Assembly: GCA_031277075.1 (NCBI GenBank)
Contig: JAISLV010000230.1
Span: 1-14,365, forward strand
DNA length: 14,365 nucleotides
DNA from: Endomicrobium sp.
Lineage (GTDB): Bacteria; Elusimicrobiota; Endomicrobiia; Endomicrobiales; Endomicrobiaceae
Reading direction: 5' to 3'
Part shown: positions 7,123 through 13,383 of the stretch, in pieces
Layout: each line of letters begins with the position of its first letter
How positions within the stretch are numbered: the first letter of the stretch is position 1
Made by a program: the position numbers and the translations under genes
The notes under the pieces: model-generated
What the model saw: the letters and a program-made list of their open reading frames with translations, nothing else
Database searches by the model: none
What the model was told of the DNA's origin: nothing

Positions 7123-7231
7123 TTGCCGCAAGATTGTCTGCGATACAATGCGAAAAATATCGGATATTTTTTCAACAAGGCGGCGCAGGCAAAGGAACTG
7201 CAGCAATAGGCGTTAGGATTTTTAGAGGCGT
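7123..7231. repeat. Unknown 85-bp segment plus left-end fragment of the MITE family (reverse)
   Basis: Positions 7208-7231 read GGCGTTAGGATTTTTAGAGG and on to GACGCC-type sequence, which is the left terminus of the MITE family in reverse orientation with small changes. It ends 1-3 bp from the kdsC stop. The intervening 7123-7207 segment contains the palindrome AAAAATATC/GATATTTTT (7153-7171) and no gene; it may be leftover flanking DNA. Confidence 0.55.
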
Positions 7232-7234
7232 CCG

Positions 7235-7771
7235 TCATAGATACTTCCCGTAAATCTTTTTTATTTCGCCTTTAGCTTCAAGTATCAATTCTATAACTTC
7301 TCTAACCGCGCCTTCTCCGCCGTTAAATTCTGAAACATAGTCGACGTATTTTTTCACGCGGCTGACGGCGTCTTTAGGGCAGACGGACAATCCTGCGGCT
7401 TTTAAAACCGCAATATCTACTATATCGTCGCCGATATAAACGGTCTCTTCGGCTTTAAGACCCGTCTTTAAAAGAAGTTTGTCAAAGGCTTCTTTTTTGG
7501 TCATACAGTTTTTAATTAAATAATCTATTTTCATATCCTTTGCGCGTTCTTGTATCTGCAAAGAACCTCTTCCCGTTATCCACGCTGTTTTTACCTCAGG
7601 ATAAATATCGCGCAAAAAAAGATACCCTAACCCGTCTTTTACGTTCCAAATTTTTATTTCCTCTCCCGAAGATAAAACGATTATTTCGCCTCGCGTAAGC
7701 ACGCCGTCAATATCTGATATAAAAAGTTTTATTTTTGCCGCTTTTTTCAAAAGACCGTTTTTATTTTTCAT
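7235..7771 (-). CDS. kdsC: 3-deoxy-D-manno-octulosonate 8-phosphate phosphatase (KdsC)
   Basis: HAD-superfamily phosphatase of the C0 (capless) KdsC type, 178 aa against 188 in E. coli. It hydrolyses Kdo-8-phosphate to Kdo in the cytoplasm, the third step of Kdo synthesis. The nucleophile motif is FISDIDGVLT with Asp20 and Asp22, motif II is in WITGRGS (64-70), the lysine of motif III is in TKKEAF (91-96), and motif IV is IGDDIVDI with Asp115-Asp116. The C-terminal GGEGAVREV (151-159), which in KdsC tetramers reaches the neighbouring active site, is present, so the protein is complete. It lies 26 bp after the small membrane ORF, in a run kdsA-orf-kdsC. The stop codon is followed after one base by a MITE terminus fragment. 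Confidence 0.95.
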   Translation of the reverse strand: MKNKNGLLKKAAKIKLFISDIDGVLTRGEIIVLSSGEEIKIWNVKDGLGYLFLRDIYPEVKTAWITGRGSLQIQERAKDMKIDYLIKNCMTKKEAFDKLLLKTGLKAEETVYIGDDIVDIAVLKAAGLSVCPKDAVSRVKKYVDYVSEFNGGEGAVREVIELILEAKGEIKKIYGKYL

Positions 7772-7797
7772 TTTATTTATCGCCGTTTGTTTGCAGT

Positions 7798-8043
7798 TTA
7801 TAAAACTTTACCGCCGTTTTTATCGTCAATATCAGTTTTCTCTTCGCCGCTTGCAAGCCATGGAGTTATTTCAATAGGAATTTGACGCATATAGGGTTTT
7901 AATAAAATATTTAACGTAAAAAATATTACTATAAGCGACGCCAAAATTATTCCCGCCGTTTTTGCAAACCACATATACGTCGGCGTCCAAGCAGTAAAAT
8001 TTTTCTCTTCAATTTGTATCGCCTTATTTTTTTCTTCTTTCAT
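7798..8043 (-). CDS. Small membrane protein between kdsA and kdsC
   Basis: Hypothetical protein of 81 aa, not recognised. One clear membrane segment spans about residues 28-48 (TAGIILASLIVIFFTLNILL). It is preceded by a charged, partly amphipathic N-terminus starting MKEEKNKAIQIEEK and followed by a basic-then-acidic tail ending KNGGKVL. Its ATG overlaps the kdsA stop (ATGA), which together with the 26-bp gap to kdsC argues that it is a real, translationally coupled gene of the Kdo operon. Because kdsC is often followed by membrane-anchored lptC in other bacteria, one may ask if this is a short membrane partner of LPS synthesis or a decayed gene; nothing in the sequence decides. No cysteine or catalytic motif is visible. 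Confidence 0.7.
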   Translation of the reverse strand: MKEEKNKAIQIEEKNFTAWTPTYMWFAKTAGIILASLIVIFFTLNILLKPYMRQIPIEITPWLASGEEKTDIDDKNGGKVL

Positions 8044-8864
8044 TTTATTACCTCGTCAAAGGCTTTGGCCAGTTCTATAATATTTTTAAAATCTTTTAAA
8101 TTCACGCTGTTTGCTCCGTCTGATAACGCTTTATCCGGGTTTTCATGGACTTCTAAAAACAGAGCCGCTACGCCTATAGCCGAAGCCGCTTTTGCCAAAG
8201 GCAAAACGAATTCTCTGTCGCCCGAACTTTTATTTCCCGCTCCGCCGGGCAGCTGAACGCTGTGCGTAGCGTCAAAAATCACGGGGTATCCAAACCGCTT
8301 CATTATTTCAATCCCTCTAAAGTCCACTACGAGATTATGATAGCCAAAGCTTGCTCCTCTTTCGGTAAGAGATATATTTTTGTTCCCGTAATATTCGCAT
8401 TTTTTTATAACGTTAAGCATATCTTGCGGCGCTAAAAACTGCCCTTTTTTTATGTTAACGGGTTTTCCAGTTTCCGCGCAGGCTCTTATTAAATCCGTTT
8501 GACGCGATAAAAAAGCTGGAATCTGTATAATGTCTGCGACCTGCGCCGCGTCTGCAGCTTGTTGTTCATTGTGGACGTCTGTAAGAACCGCAAGCCCAAA
8601 ATCTTTTTTTATTTTTGCAAGAATTTTTAAACCTTTGTCTATGCCAAGCCCTCTATAAGAGTCTATGGAGGAACGGTTTGCCTTATCGTAAGACGCTTTA
8701 AAAATAAACGGAACTTTTAACGCCTCCGTTATCTTCGCTAATTTTTCAGCTAACAGCAATGCGCAACGTTCGCTTTCTATAACGCACGGTCCGGCAATTA
8801 CGGCAAGAGGCAAATCGTTTGAGAGCGCTATGGTTTTTGAAATTTTTATTTTTTTGTTATTCAT
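8040..8864 (-). CDS. kdsA: 3-deoxy-8-phosphooctulonate synthase (KdsA)
   Basis: Condenses arabinose-5-phosphate with phosphoenolpyruvate to Kdo-8-phosphate in the cytoplasm. It has 274 aa (family about 260-285). Motifs are AGPCVIES at 24-31, FKASYDKANRSS at 55-66, LTDVHNE at 94-100, TERGASFGYHNLVVD at 167-181 and FDATHSVQLPGG at 197-208. The cysteine at position 27, with His201, Glu238 and Asp249, matches the four metal ligands of metal-dependent KdsA such as that of Aquifex, whereas E. coli has Asn at the cysteine site. A metal-dependent class is therefore predicted. No strong ribosome binding site is seen before the ATG; a palindrome lies 20 bp upstream. The stop overlaps the small membrane ORF. 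Confidence 0.97.
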   Translation of the reverse strand: MNNKKIKISKTIALSNDLPLAVIAGPCVIESERCALLLAEKLAKITEALKVPFIFKASYDKANRSSIDSYRGLGIDKGLKILAKIKKDFGLAVLTDVHNEQQAADAAQVADIIQIPAFLSRQTDLIRACAETGKPVNIKKGQFLAPQDMLNVIKKCEYYGNKNISLTERGASFGYHNLVVDFRGIEIMKRFGYPVIFDATHSVQLPGGAGNKSSGDREFVLPLAKAASAIGVAALFLEVHENPDKALSDGANSVNLKDFKNIIELAKAFDEVIK

Positions 8865-8883
8865 ATTTAGTTAAATGCCGCAG

Positions 8884-8903
8884 GCAAAACAAAAATGTTT
8901 TGC
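8884..8903. other. Perfect 8-bp hairpin upstream of kdsA
   Basis: GCAAAACA / TGTTTTGC around a four-base loop, 20 bp before the kdsA ATG. It lies in the probable 5' leader of kdsA and could influence translation or mark the end of the preceding repeat island. No T-run follows. Confidence 0.5.
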
Positions 8904-8989
8904 GAAAAACCCGAAATAGACAATTTCCTTTATCGCCGCGCGGTCTGTTAGCGTTTGCGTCTTCTAAATTTTTGCGTCTATGTTATGTC

Positions 8990-9180
8990 TGTCATACAAA
9001 ACTGACGCGAATGCGTGCGTCGCCCAAAACTGACGCAAACGCGTCGCCAAAAACTGACGCAAAGCGTCACACTGAACTTGTTTCAGGGTCTCTTTCAGTA
9101 TCTGTCGTTTGCTGTTTTTTTTACGCTTTACGCTTAACGGCAGATTCTGAAATAAATTCGGCAATGACGGACAACTGCGA
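8990..9180 (-). repeat. Composite hairpin/tandem repeat, copy 2 (reverse)
   Basis: Read on the minus strand this has the same order as 6750-6928: a hairpin module near 9141-9172 with degenerate arms, then the CTGAA/TTCAG hairpin (about 9072-9086), then about three TGACGC-type units (9071 down to 9000) that are more diverged than in copy 1. It again stands beside a MITE fragment (copy D). It occupies much of the 391-bp gap between kdsB and kdsA, which has no gene. Confidence 0.7.
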
Positions 9181-9192
9181 AAGGCAAAGACA

Positions 9193-9267
9193 CGGCTTGC
9201 ATTTTCTTCTTTGAACTGCCGCAAAATTTGCGGCAATTACGAGCATTATAGGTTTTTAGAGACGCCC
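9193..9267 (+). repeat. MITE-like element, partial copy D (right end), overlapping the kdsB 3' end
   Basis: Only the right 75 bp remain, from CGGCTTGCATTTTCTTC through the GCCGCAAA a TTTGCGGC palindrome to the terminus GGTTTTTAGAGACGCCC. The last twelve bases, read on the minus strand as GGG CGT CTC TAA, are the final three codons and the stop of kdsB. Confidence 0.85.
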
Positions 9268-9987
9268 TATAAGTTGTGCGGCTTTTTTTGCGTCAGACGG
9301 AATGTCTACGCCTATAGAATCTTTTTTTGAAACTATTATTTTAATTTTATGCCCGTTTTCAATTGCGCGCAGTTGCTCTAAATTTTCAGCCCGTTCCAAA
9401 ACTGAAGTCTCGCTTGCGGCAAATTGCAGTAAAAAATCTCTTTTGTATCCGTAAATTCCGATATGTTTATAATATTTTACTTTGGCATTATCTCTATTAT
9501 AAGGAATTAAAGAACGCGAAAAATAAACGGCGTATCCGTTTTTATCAAAAATAACTTTTACAATATTTGGATTTTTTGCGTCTTCGGCATGTTTTATGGG
9601 ATAAGCCGCCGTTACACACTCAAGTTCAGCGTCTTTTTGCAGTTCTTTAGACAGCTTGTCTATAAGAGACGGGTCTATTAAAGGTTCGTCGCCTTGAACA
9701 TTGATAAAAACGCCGTAGTCTTTCAAATATTTTTTTGCGGTGAAAGCGGTTCTGTCCGCGCCGCTTTTGCAGGATTTAGGCGTCATAAAAACGCCGTATT
9801 TCATTTTTTTTACGGCGTCGTAAATTCTTTTGTCGTCCGTCGCCACGGCTATCGCGTCAACGCTTTTACAAACAGAAACTCTCTCTAAAACGCGCAAAAT
9901 CAAAGGTTTGCCTTTTATTAAAGCTAAAGGTTTGCCCGGAAATCTGGTTGAAGCGTATCTTGCGGGAATTACGACGGCAGTTTTCAT
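9256..9987 (-). CDS. kdsB: 3-deoxy-manno-octulosonate cytidylyltransferase (KdsB)
   Basis: Activates Kdo with CTP to CMP-Kdo for transfer to lipid A. It has 243 aa (E. coli 248). The nucleotide-binding start is IPARYASTRFPGKPL (7-21), the metal-binding Asp is in NVQGDEPLI (96-104), and YKHIGIYGYKRDFL plus SVLERAENLEQLRAIENGHKI are the usual C-terminal half signatures. The end VDIPSDAKKAAQLIGRL is close to where the family ends, but the last three residues and stop are encoded by the terminus of a MITE-like repeat, so the natural C-terminus has probably been replaced without harming the fold. It starts two bases after the hldE1 stop, so the two are likely co-transcribed. Confidence 0.95.
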   Translation of the reverse strand: MKTAVVIPARYASTRFPGKPLALIKGKPLILRVLERVSVCKSVDAIAVATDDKRIYDAVKKMKYGVFMTPKSCKSGADRTAFTAKKYLKDYGVFINVQGDEPLIDPSLIDKLSKELQKDAELECVTAAYPIKHAEDAKNPNIVKVIFDKNGYAVYFSRSLIPYNRDNAKVKYYKHIGIYGYKRDFLLQFAASETSVLERAENLEQLRAIENGHKIKIIVSKKDSIGVDIPSDAKKAAQLIGRL

Positions 9988-9989
9988 TT

Positions 9990-10973
9990 TTATATCCCGT
10001 GAAATTCGCTTACGGCGTCTTTAAGTTCTTTGGGAGAAGCCGTCGCCGTTCCGATTTTTGCAACTACTATCCCCGCCGCAAAATTCGCAATTTCAGCCGA
10101 TGTCGGCAAATCCGCGTTTGCAGCCAAAGCTAAAGTCATTGTTGAAATTACGGTATCGCCCGCGCCTGTGACGTCAAACACTTCTTTTGCTCTCGTAGGG
10201 ATATTTGTTATTTTATTTCCGGGCTGGACGAGCGTCATTCCTTTTTCGCTTCTTGTGATTAAAACGGAATCGGAATTTAAAGTTTTAAGAATTTTTCCGC
10301 CTAATTTTTCTATATCGCTTTCGCTTTTCGCGATTTTAACGTTCATTCCTTCCATCGCTTCTTTTGTATTTGGAGTAATAGTCGTAACGCGCTTATATTT
10401 TTTAAAATTTTCAGTTTTCGGGTCAACTGTAATCGGAATTTTATGTTTTCTCGCCAAATCTATCGCTTTTTTTAAAACTTTTTGGCTTACCACGCCTTTT
10501 CCGTAATCTGAAATTATTACGGCGTTAACTTTTGGAATAAGCGTCTCTATATTTTTTATGATTTTATTTTCTGTTGAACGGTGAAAAGAGCCTTTTATTT
10601 CTTTGTCCACTCTTACAAGCTGCTGGCTAACGGCGATGATTCTTGTTTTAATAATGGTAGGTCTGTCTTGGTCGCAAACTAAATAGTCGCCGTTGATATT
10701 TTTGCCTCTCATCATTTCCATTAAAGCGCGTCCTATTACGTCGTCGCCTATTGCGCTGACTATATAGGCTTTGCCGCCTAAAGCCGCGATATTGTTTGCG
10801 ACGTTTCCCGCTCCGCCGAGCGTTTCGGTTTCTTTAGTGACCTCAACTATTGGAACAGGCGCTTCGGGCGATATTCTTTTAACTTTCCCCCATACGAATT
10901 TATCAATCATCGTATCGCCTATAACCAAAACCGATTGCTTCTTAAACGCGTCTATTATTTTTAGTAAATTCAT
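9990..10973 (-). CDS. rfaE1: D-glycero-beta-D-manno-heptose-7-phosphate kinase (HldE kinase domain only)
   Basis: PfkB/ribokinase-family sugar kinase that makes heptose 1,7-bisphosphate for LPS inner core. Visible motifs are DTMIDKFVWGKVKRISPEAPVP in the N-terminal part, GGAGNVANN at 53-61, SDYGKG (about 155-160) and the family signature DVTGAGDT at 267-274 with catalytic Asp273. Its 327 aa equal domain I of E. coli HldE (477 aa). The C-terminal nucleotidyltransferase domain is absent, so a separate rfaE2/hldC gene is expected outside the window. A GAGGG site lies about four bases before the ATG. It is 38 bp downstream of hldD and two bases upstream of kdsB, in a heptose/Kdo operon. Confidence 0.95.
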   Translation of the reverse strand: MNLLKIIDAFKKQSVLVIGDTMIDKFVWGKVKRISPEAPVPIVEVTKETETLGGAGNVANNIAALGGKAYIVSAIGDDVIGRALMEMMRGKNINGDYLVCDQDRPTIIKTRIIAVSQQLVRVDKEIKGSFHRSTENKIIKNIETLIPKVNAVIISDYGKGVVSQKVLKKAIDLARKHKIPITVDPKTENFKKYKRVTTITPNTKEAMEGMNVKIAKSESDIEKLGGKILKTLNSDSVLITRSEKGMTLVQPGNKITNIPTRAKEVFDVTGAGDTVISTMTLALAANADLPTSAEIANFAAGIVVAKIGTATASPKELKDAVSEFHGI

Positions 10974-11011
10974 TTAACCCTCATATTGCAATTAACAAAC
11001 AAAGTCCGCCG

Positions 11012-11974
11012 CTACAAATAAGATTTGTTTTTCAAATATCCGCAGTAATCTTTTACGCTGTCTTCCAGTTCGCTAAAAGGTTTTGTAAAGCCCGCGTTTC
11101 TCAAAGAATCCATTTTCGCTTCGGTAAAATACTGGTATTTCGGCTTTAAATATTCTGGCATTTCCACATACTCAACGTTTTCTTTTTTTCCAACGCAGGC
11201 AAACATTGCCTTTGCTATGTCGTTCCACGTCCGCGCCTTGCCTGTGCCGAGATTAAAAATTCCCGTTTTAGACGGATTCATAAACAAAAAATACATAGCT
11301 TCAACCGCGTCTTTAATGTAAATAAAATCTCTTTTTTGTCCGCCGTCGGGGTATTGCGCGAGGTAAGATTTAAACAGCTTTAAAACGCCTTTTTGCGCGA
11401 CTTCGTCGTAATTTTTACAAATTACGCTGCGCATATCGCCTTTGTGGTATTCGTTTGGACCAAAAACGTTAAAAAATTTTATTCCTGCGGCTTTGTTCAT
11501 ATAGCCGTTGTTTAAAAGCCACAAGTCAAATATATGTTTTGAAAACCCGTACATATTTAAAGGCGAAAGCGAATTTAATTTTGAAACGTCGTCGTCGTAT
11601 CCGTCTTTTCCATCGCCGTAAGTAGCGGCGGAAGAAGCGTAAATAAACGGAACGCCGTTTTCAAAAGCCCATAAAGCCATAACTTTTGAATATTCGTAAT
11701 TATTTTTGACGTAATAGTCGGCGTCGGTAAGAGTTGTGGAACTGCATGCGCCGATATGAATGACTGCCGACGGGTTAGGAGCGCGTCCTGAAATTACGGC
11801 ATTATAAAAATCTTTTTTTTGAATATAATCTTTGTATTGTTTTCCTACGAGATTTTTCCATTTTTCGCCGTCGTTTAAATTGTCCACGACAAGAATGTCT
11901 TTTATCCCTTCTCTATTCAATTTCCATAGAAAACAGCTGCCTATAAAACCTGCGCCGCCAGTTAATATTATCAT
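11012..11974 (-). CDS. hldD: ADP-L-glycero-D-manno-heptose 6-epimerase
   Basis: Short-chain dehydrogenase-type epimerase that converts ADP-D-glycero- to ADP-L-glycero-D-manno-heptose, last step of heptose precursor synthesis. The NADP-binding Rossmann loop TGGAGFIGS is at 5-13, the HIGACSSTTLTDADYY stretch at 73-88, SSAATYG at 114-120, the catalytic YGFSK (Tyr142, Lys146) and FNVFGPNEYHKGDMRS at 168-183. The ATG at 11974 gives 320 aa (E. coli 310) and has AAGAGGG about five bases upstream. An in-frame extension to 12064 would add 29 residues before the Rossmann loop, lacks homology character, and begins upstream of the promoter found here, so it is rejected. First gene of the LPS cluster. Confidence 0.95.
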   Translation of the reverse strand: MIILTGGAGFIGSCFLWKLNREGIKDILVVDNLNDGEKWKNLVGKQYKDYIQKKDFYNAVISGRAPNPSAVIHIGACSSTTLTDADYYVKNNYEYSKVMALWAFENGVPFIYASSAATYGDGKDGYDDDVSKLNSLSPLNMYGFSKHIFDLWLLNNGYMNKAAGIKFFNVFGPNEYHKGDMRSVICKNYDEVAQKGVLKLFKSYLAQYPDGGQKRDFIYIKDAVEAMYFLFMNPSKTGIFNLGTGKARTWNDIAKAMFACVGKKENVEYVEMPEYLKPKYQYFTEAKMDSLRNAGFTKPFSELEDSVKDYCGYLKNKSYL

Positions 11975-12017
11975 ATAGCCCTCTTGACCGCCCAAGTCTT
12001 TGCGGCAACTTATTAAT

Positions 12018-12045
12018 TTTATAAAACTATCCCCTTTTAAGTCAA
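12018..12045 (-). promoter_or_regulatory. Sigma-70-type promoter of the hldD operon
   Basis: On the minus strand TTGACT (12045-12040), a 16-base spacer and TATAAA (12023-12018). Transcription would start near 12011, giving a leader of about 37 bases to the hldD ATG at 11974 and including its ribosome binding site. Confidence 0.6.
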
Positions 12046-12049
12046 ATAA

Positions 12050-12163
12050 CCGCAAAGAGAACAAAACAAATTCGCAGATAGATACGACAATCTTGTCAAA
12101 TCATTTAAAAAAGACGCCGAAAAGGCGAAGAAGAAACAAATGTCTAAATACGGGAAGCGCTAG
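12050..12163 (+). pseudogene. Possible C-terminal remnant of a small basic protein
   Basis: A plus-strand frame without a start codon at its head runs to a TAG at 12161-12163. It encodes a lysine-rich end of 37 residues finishing KKKQMSKYGKR, which looks like the tail of a real protein. It overlaps the hldD upstream region. No family was recognised, and it may be chance. Confidence 0.25.
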
Positions 12164-12361
12164 CCACGAACGGGCGCGAAGAGGGTGGCAAGCGGCAACA
12201 GCGTCCCAGCCTGACGGGGTTTATCTTTGCCGTTGTCTTTCGCCGTCATTGCGGCAAAAGCCGCAATCTTTCTTTTATCGTTGTTTTTTGCCTTTAGCAG
12301 TTAATTCTCTCTACTTTTGTGAGAGTGATGAGACGAAATTTTGCGCCGTTAATTCCCCTTT
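12164..12361. other. Intergenic segment with third small repeat (copy 2) and hairpin
   Basis: GACGGGG (12213) through GCCGTCA (12247) resembles 5564-5597. It is followed by a perfect hairpin ATTGCGGC AAAA GCCGCAAT (12248-12267) and then CTTTCTTTT, which resembles a plus-strand terminator. No gene is seen, although a plus-strand frame stays open by chance. Confidence 0.4.
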
Positions 12362-12525
12362 GGGCGTCTCTAAAAACCCTAACGCCCGTCCTTGCCGCGC
12401 CTTTTGCAGCATTTCTGCATCAGAAAATTTGTCCGTCCTTGCTCTTAGGACGCCCTTCATTTTCTTCTTTGAACTGCCGCAAAATTTGCGGCAATTACGT
12501 ACATTATAGGTTTTTAGAGACACCC
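12362..12525 (+). repeat. MITE-like element, copy E
   Basis: Termini GGGCGTCTCTAAAAACC and, on the other strand, GGGTGTCTCTAAAAACC, so both ends are of the TCTCTAAAAA type. It is about 164 bp, lacking roughly 14 bases of the AGAGACA/TGTCTCT hairpin present in A-C. The GCCGCAAA a TTTGCGGC palindrome is perfect. It ends two bases before the -35 box of the flavoprotein gene. Confidence 0.87.
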
Positions 12526-12527
12526 TC

Positions 12528-12556
12528 TTGTAAATTTTATCGTAGTCGCATATAAA
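12528..12556 (+). promoter_or_regulatory. Probable promoter of the flavoprotein gene
   Basis: TTGTAA (12528-12533), 17-base spacer, TATAAA (12551-12556), immediately beyond the end of MITE copy E. The predicted start near 12563 leaves a short leader that still contains the ribosome binding site GGAGG at 12565-12569. Confidence 0.5.
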
Positions 12557-12578
12557 CTCTTTGCGGAGGTCAATATTT

Positions 12579-13226
12579 ATGAATATTTTTGCTATTAATG
12601 GCAGCCCAAGAAAACACTGGAATACCGCAATATTACTCAATAAAGTCCTTGAAGGGGCTTCTTCACAAAATGCAAATACCGAATTAATTAATTTATATGA
12701 TTTAGAATACAGCGGCTGTACAAGTTGTTTTTTCTGCAAAAGAAAAGATACTGAGCATGGTAAATGCGCAATGAAAGATGATTTGACATCTATTCTTGAA
12801 AGGCTGAATACGGCTGACGCTATTGTTTTTGGTTCTCCAATATACTTTATGAATATCACATCTGGAATGGCGTCTTTTTTGGAACGGTTTTTATTTTCCA
12901 ATATTATCTACAGTATTGAAATACCAACTATTTATCCTAAAAAGATTCCCTCTGGATTTATTTACACCATGAACATAATAGAGGAAACAGCGGATGAATA
13001 TGGAATAAAAATGAATCTAAAAGCATACCAGACTGTTATAGGGAGAGTTTTTGGATCAAGTCCTGCGTTACTATTTTCATATAATACTTATCAGTTTACT
13101 GATTATAAAAAATATGAATCGTCAATATTTTCAGAAGAAAAGAAAGCAAGGCATAAGGCAAAACAATTTCCAATTGATTGTGAAAATGCTTATAATATGG
13201 GCAAGAATCTTATTATGAATATATAA
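12579..13226 (+). CDS. Iron-sulfur flavoprotein, flavodoxin-fold NAD(P)H-dependent FMN reductase family
   Basis: Protein of 215 aa with the flavodoxin-like start MNIFAINGSPRKHWNT, whose GSPRK...NT loop binds the FMN phosphate, and the second family motif DAIVFGSPIYF (80-90). Between them is a compact cysteine cluster, Cys47, 50, 53 and 63 (C-x2-C-x2-C-x9-C), as in archaeal and anaerobe iron-sulfur flavoproteins that hold a [4Fe-4S] next to FMN and transfer electrons from ferredoxin or NAD(P)H. The ATG at 12579 is chosen because it has GGAGG nine bases upstream; a TTG at 12561 lies inside that site region. The gene is visibly more AT-rich, favours AGA/AGG over CGC/CGT for Arg and has fewer GCG codons than its neighbours, and it lies on the other strand, so it was probably acquired. 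Substrate unknown. Confidence 0.85.
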   Translation: MNIFAINGSPRKHWNTAILLNKVLEGASSQNANTELINLYDLEYSGCTSCFFCKRKDTEHGKCAMKDDLTSILERLNTADAIVFGSPIYFMNITSGMASFLERFLFSNIIYSIEIPTIYPKKIPSGFIYTMNIIEETADEYGIKMNLKAYQTVIGRVFGSSPALLFSYNTYQFTDYKKYESSIFSEEKKARHKAKQFPIDCENAYNMGKNLIMNI

Positions 13227-13244
13227 TAATTGACTACGCCGACT

Positions 13245-13322
13245 GCGCATAACAGGACTATTTACGCTTTGTTGCCGGGTAAGCGGCTAGAACTCCGCAA
13301 AGGCTAGGTCATTACGTTGCGC
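13245..13322 (+). other. attC-like recombination site candidate
   Basis: A 78-bp imperfect inverted repeat starting GCGCATAAC and ending GTTGCGC, in the same strand order (AAC...GTT) as the outer boxes of integron attC sites. The ends pair GCGCA with TGCGC and AC with GT; inner pairings are GACTA with TAGGTC, GC/GC, TTTG/CAAA and CGG/CCG, with bulges. It lies 18 bp after the stop of the probably acquired flavoprotein gene, where an attC would stand in a cassette. The outer boxes do not fully fit the consensus RYYYAAC/GTTRRRY, no second site was found before the gene, and no integrase is in the window. Confidence 0.35.
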
Positions 13323-13345
13323 TTCATTCACACGCCGTTGCAAAT

Positions 13346-13375
13346 TTGACATTGATTGTAAGAAAATTTTATAAT
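13346..13375 (+). promoter_or_regulatory. Consensus sigma-70 promoter for the ferredoxin-vorB operon
   Basis: A perfect TTGACA (13346-13351) and a perfect TATAAT (13370-13375) are separated by 18 bases. The expected start site (about 13382-13384) falls on or next to the ferredoxin ATG at 13384, implying a leaderless mRNA. Confidence 0.75.
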
Positions 13376-13383
13376 TATTTATT

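Noticed and set aside
10030..10506. 158-codon plus-strand frame
   Set aside because: Shadow of the heptose kinase gene on the opposite strand; the kinase has all family motifs.
11975..12064. N-terminal extension of hldD by 30 codons
   Set aside because: It would place 29 unrelated residues before the Rossmann loop and start upstream of the predicted promoter; the ATG at 11974 has a good ribosome binding site.
12000..12509. 169-codon plus-strand frame
   Set aside because: It begins inside the hldD leader and crosses the small repeat and MITE copy E; composition is not protein-like.
12311..12901. 196-codon frame on the minus strand
   Set aside because: It runs antisense to the flavoprotein gene and through MITE copy E; no motif or start signal.
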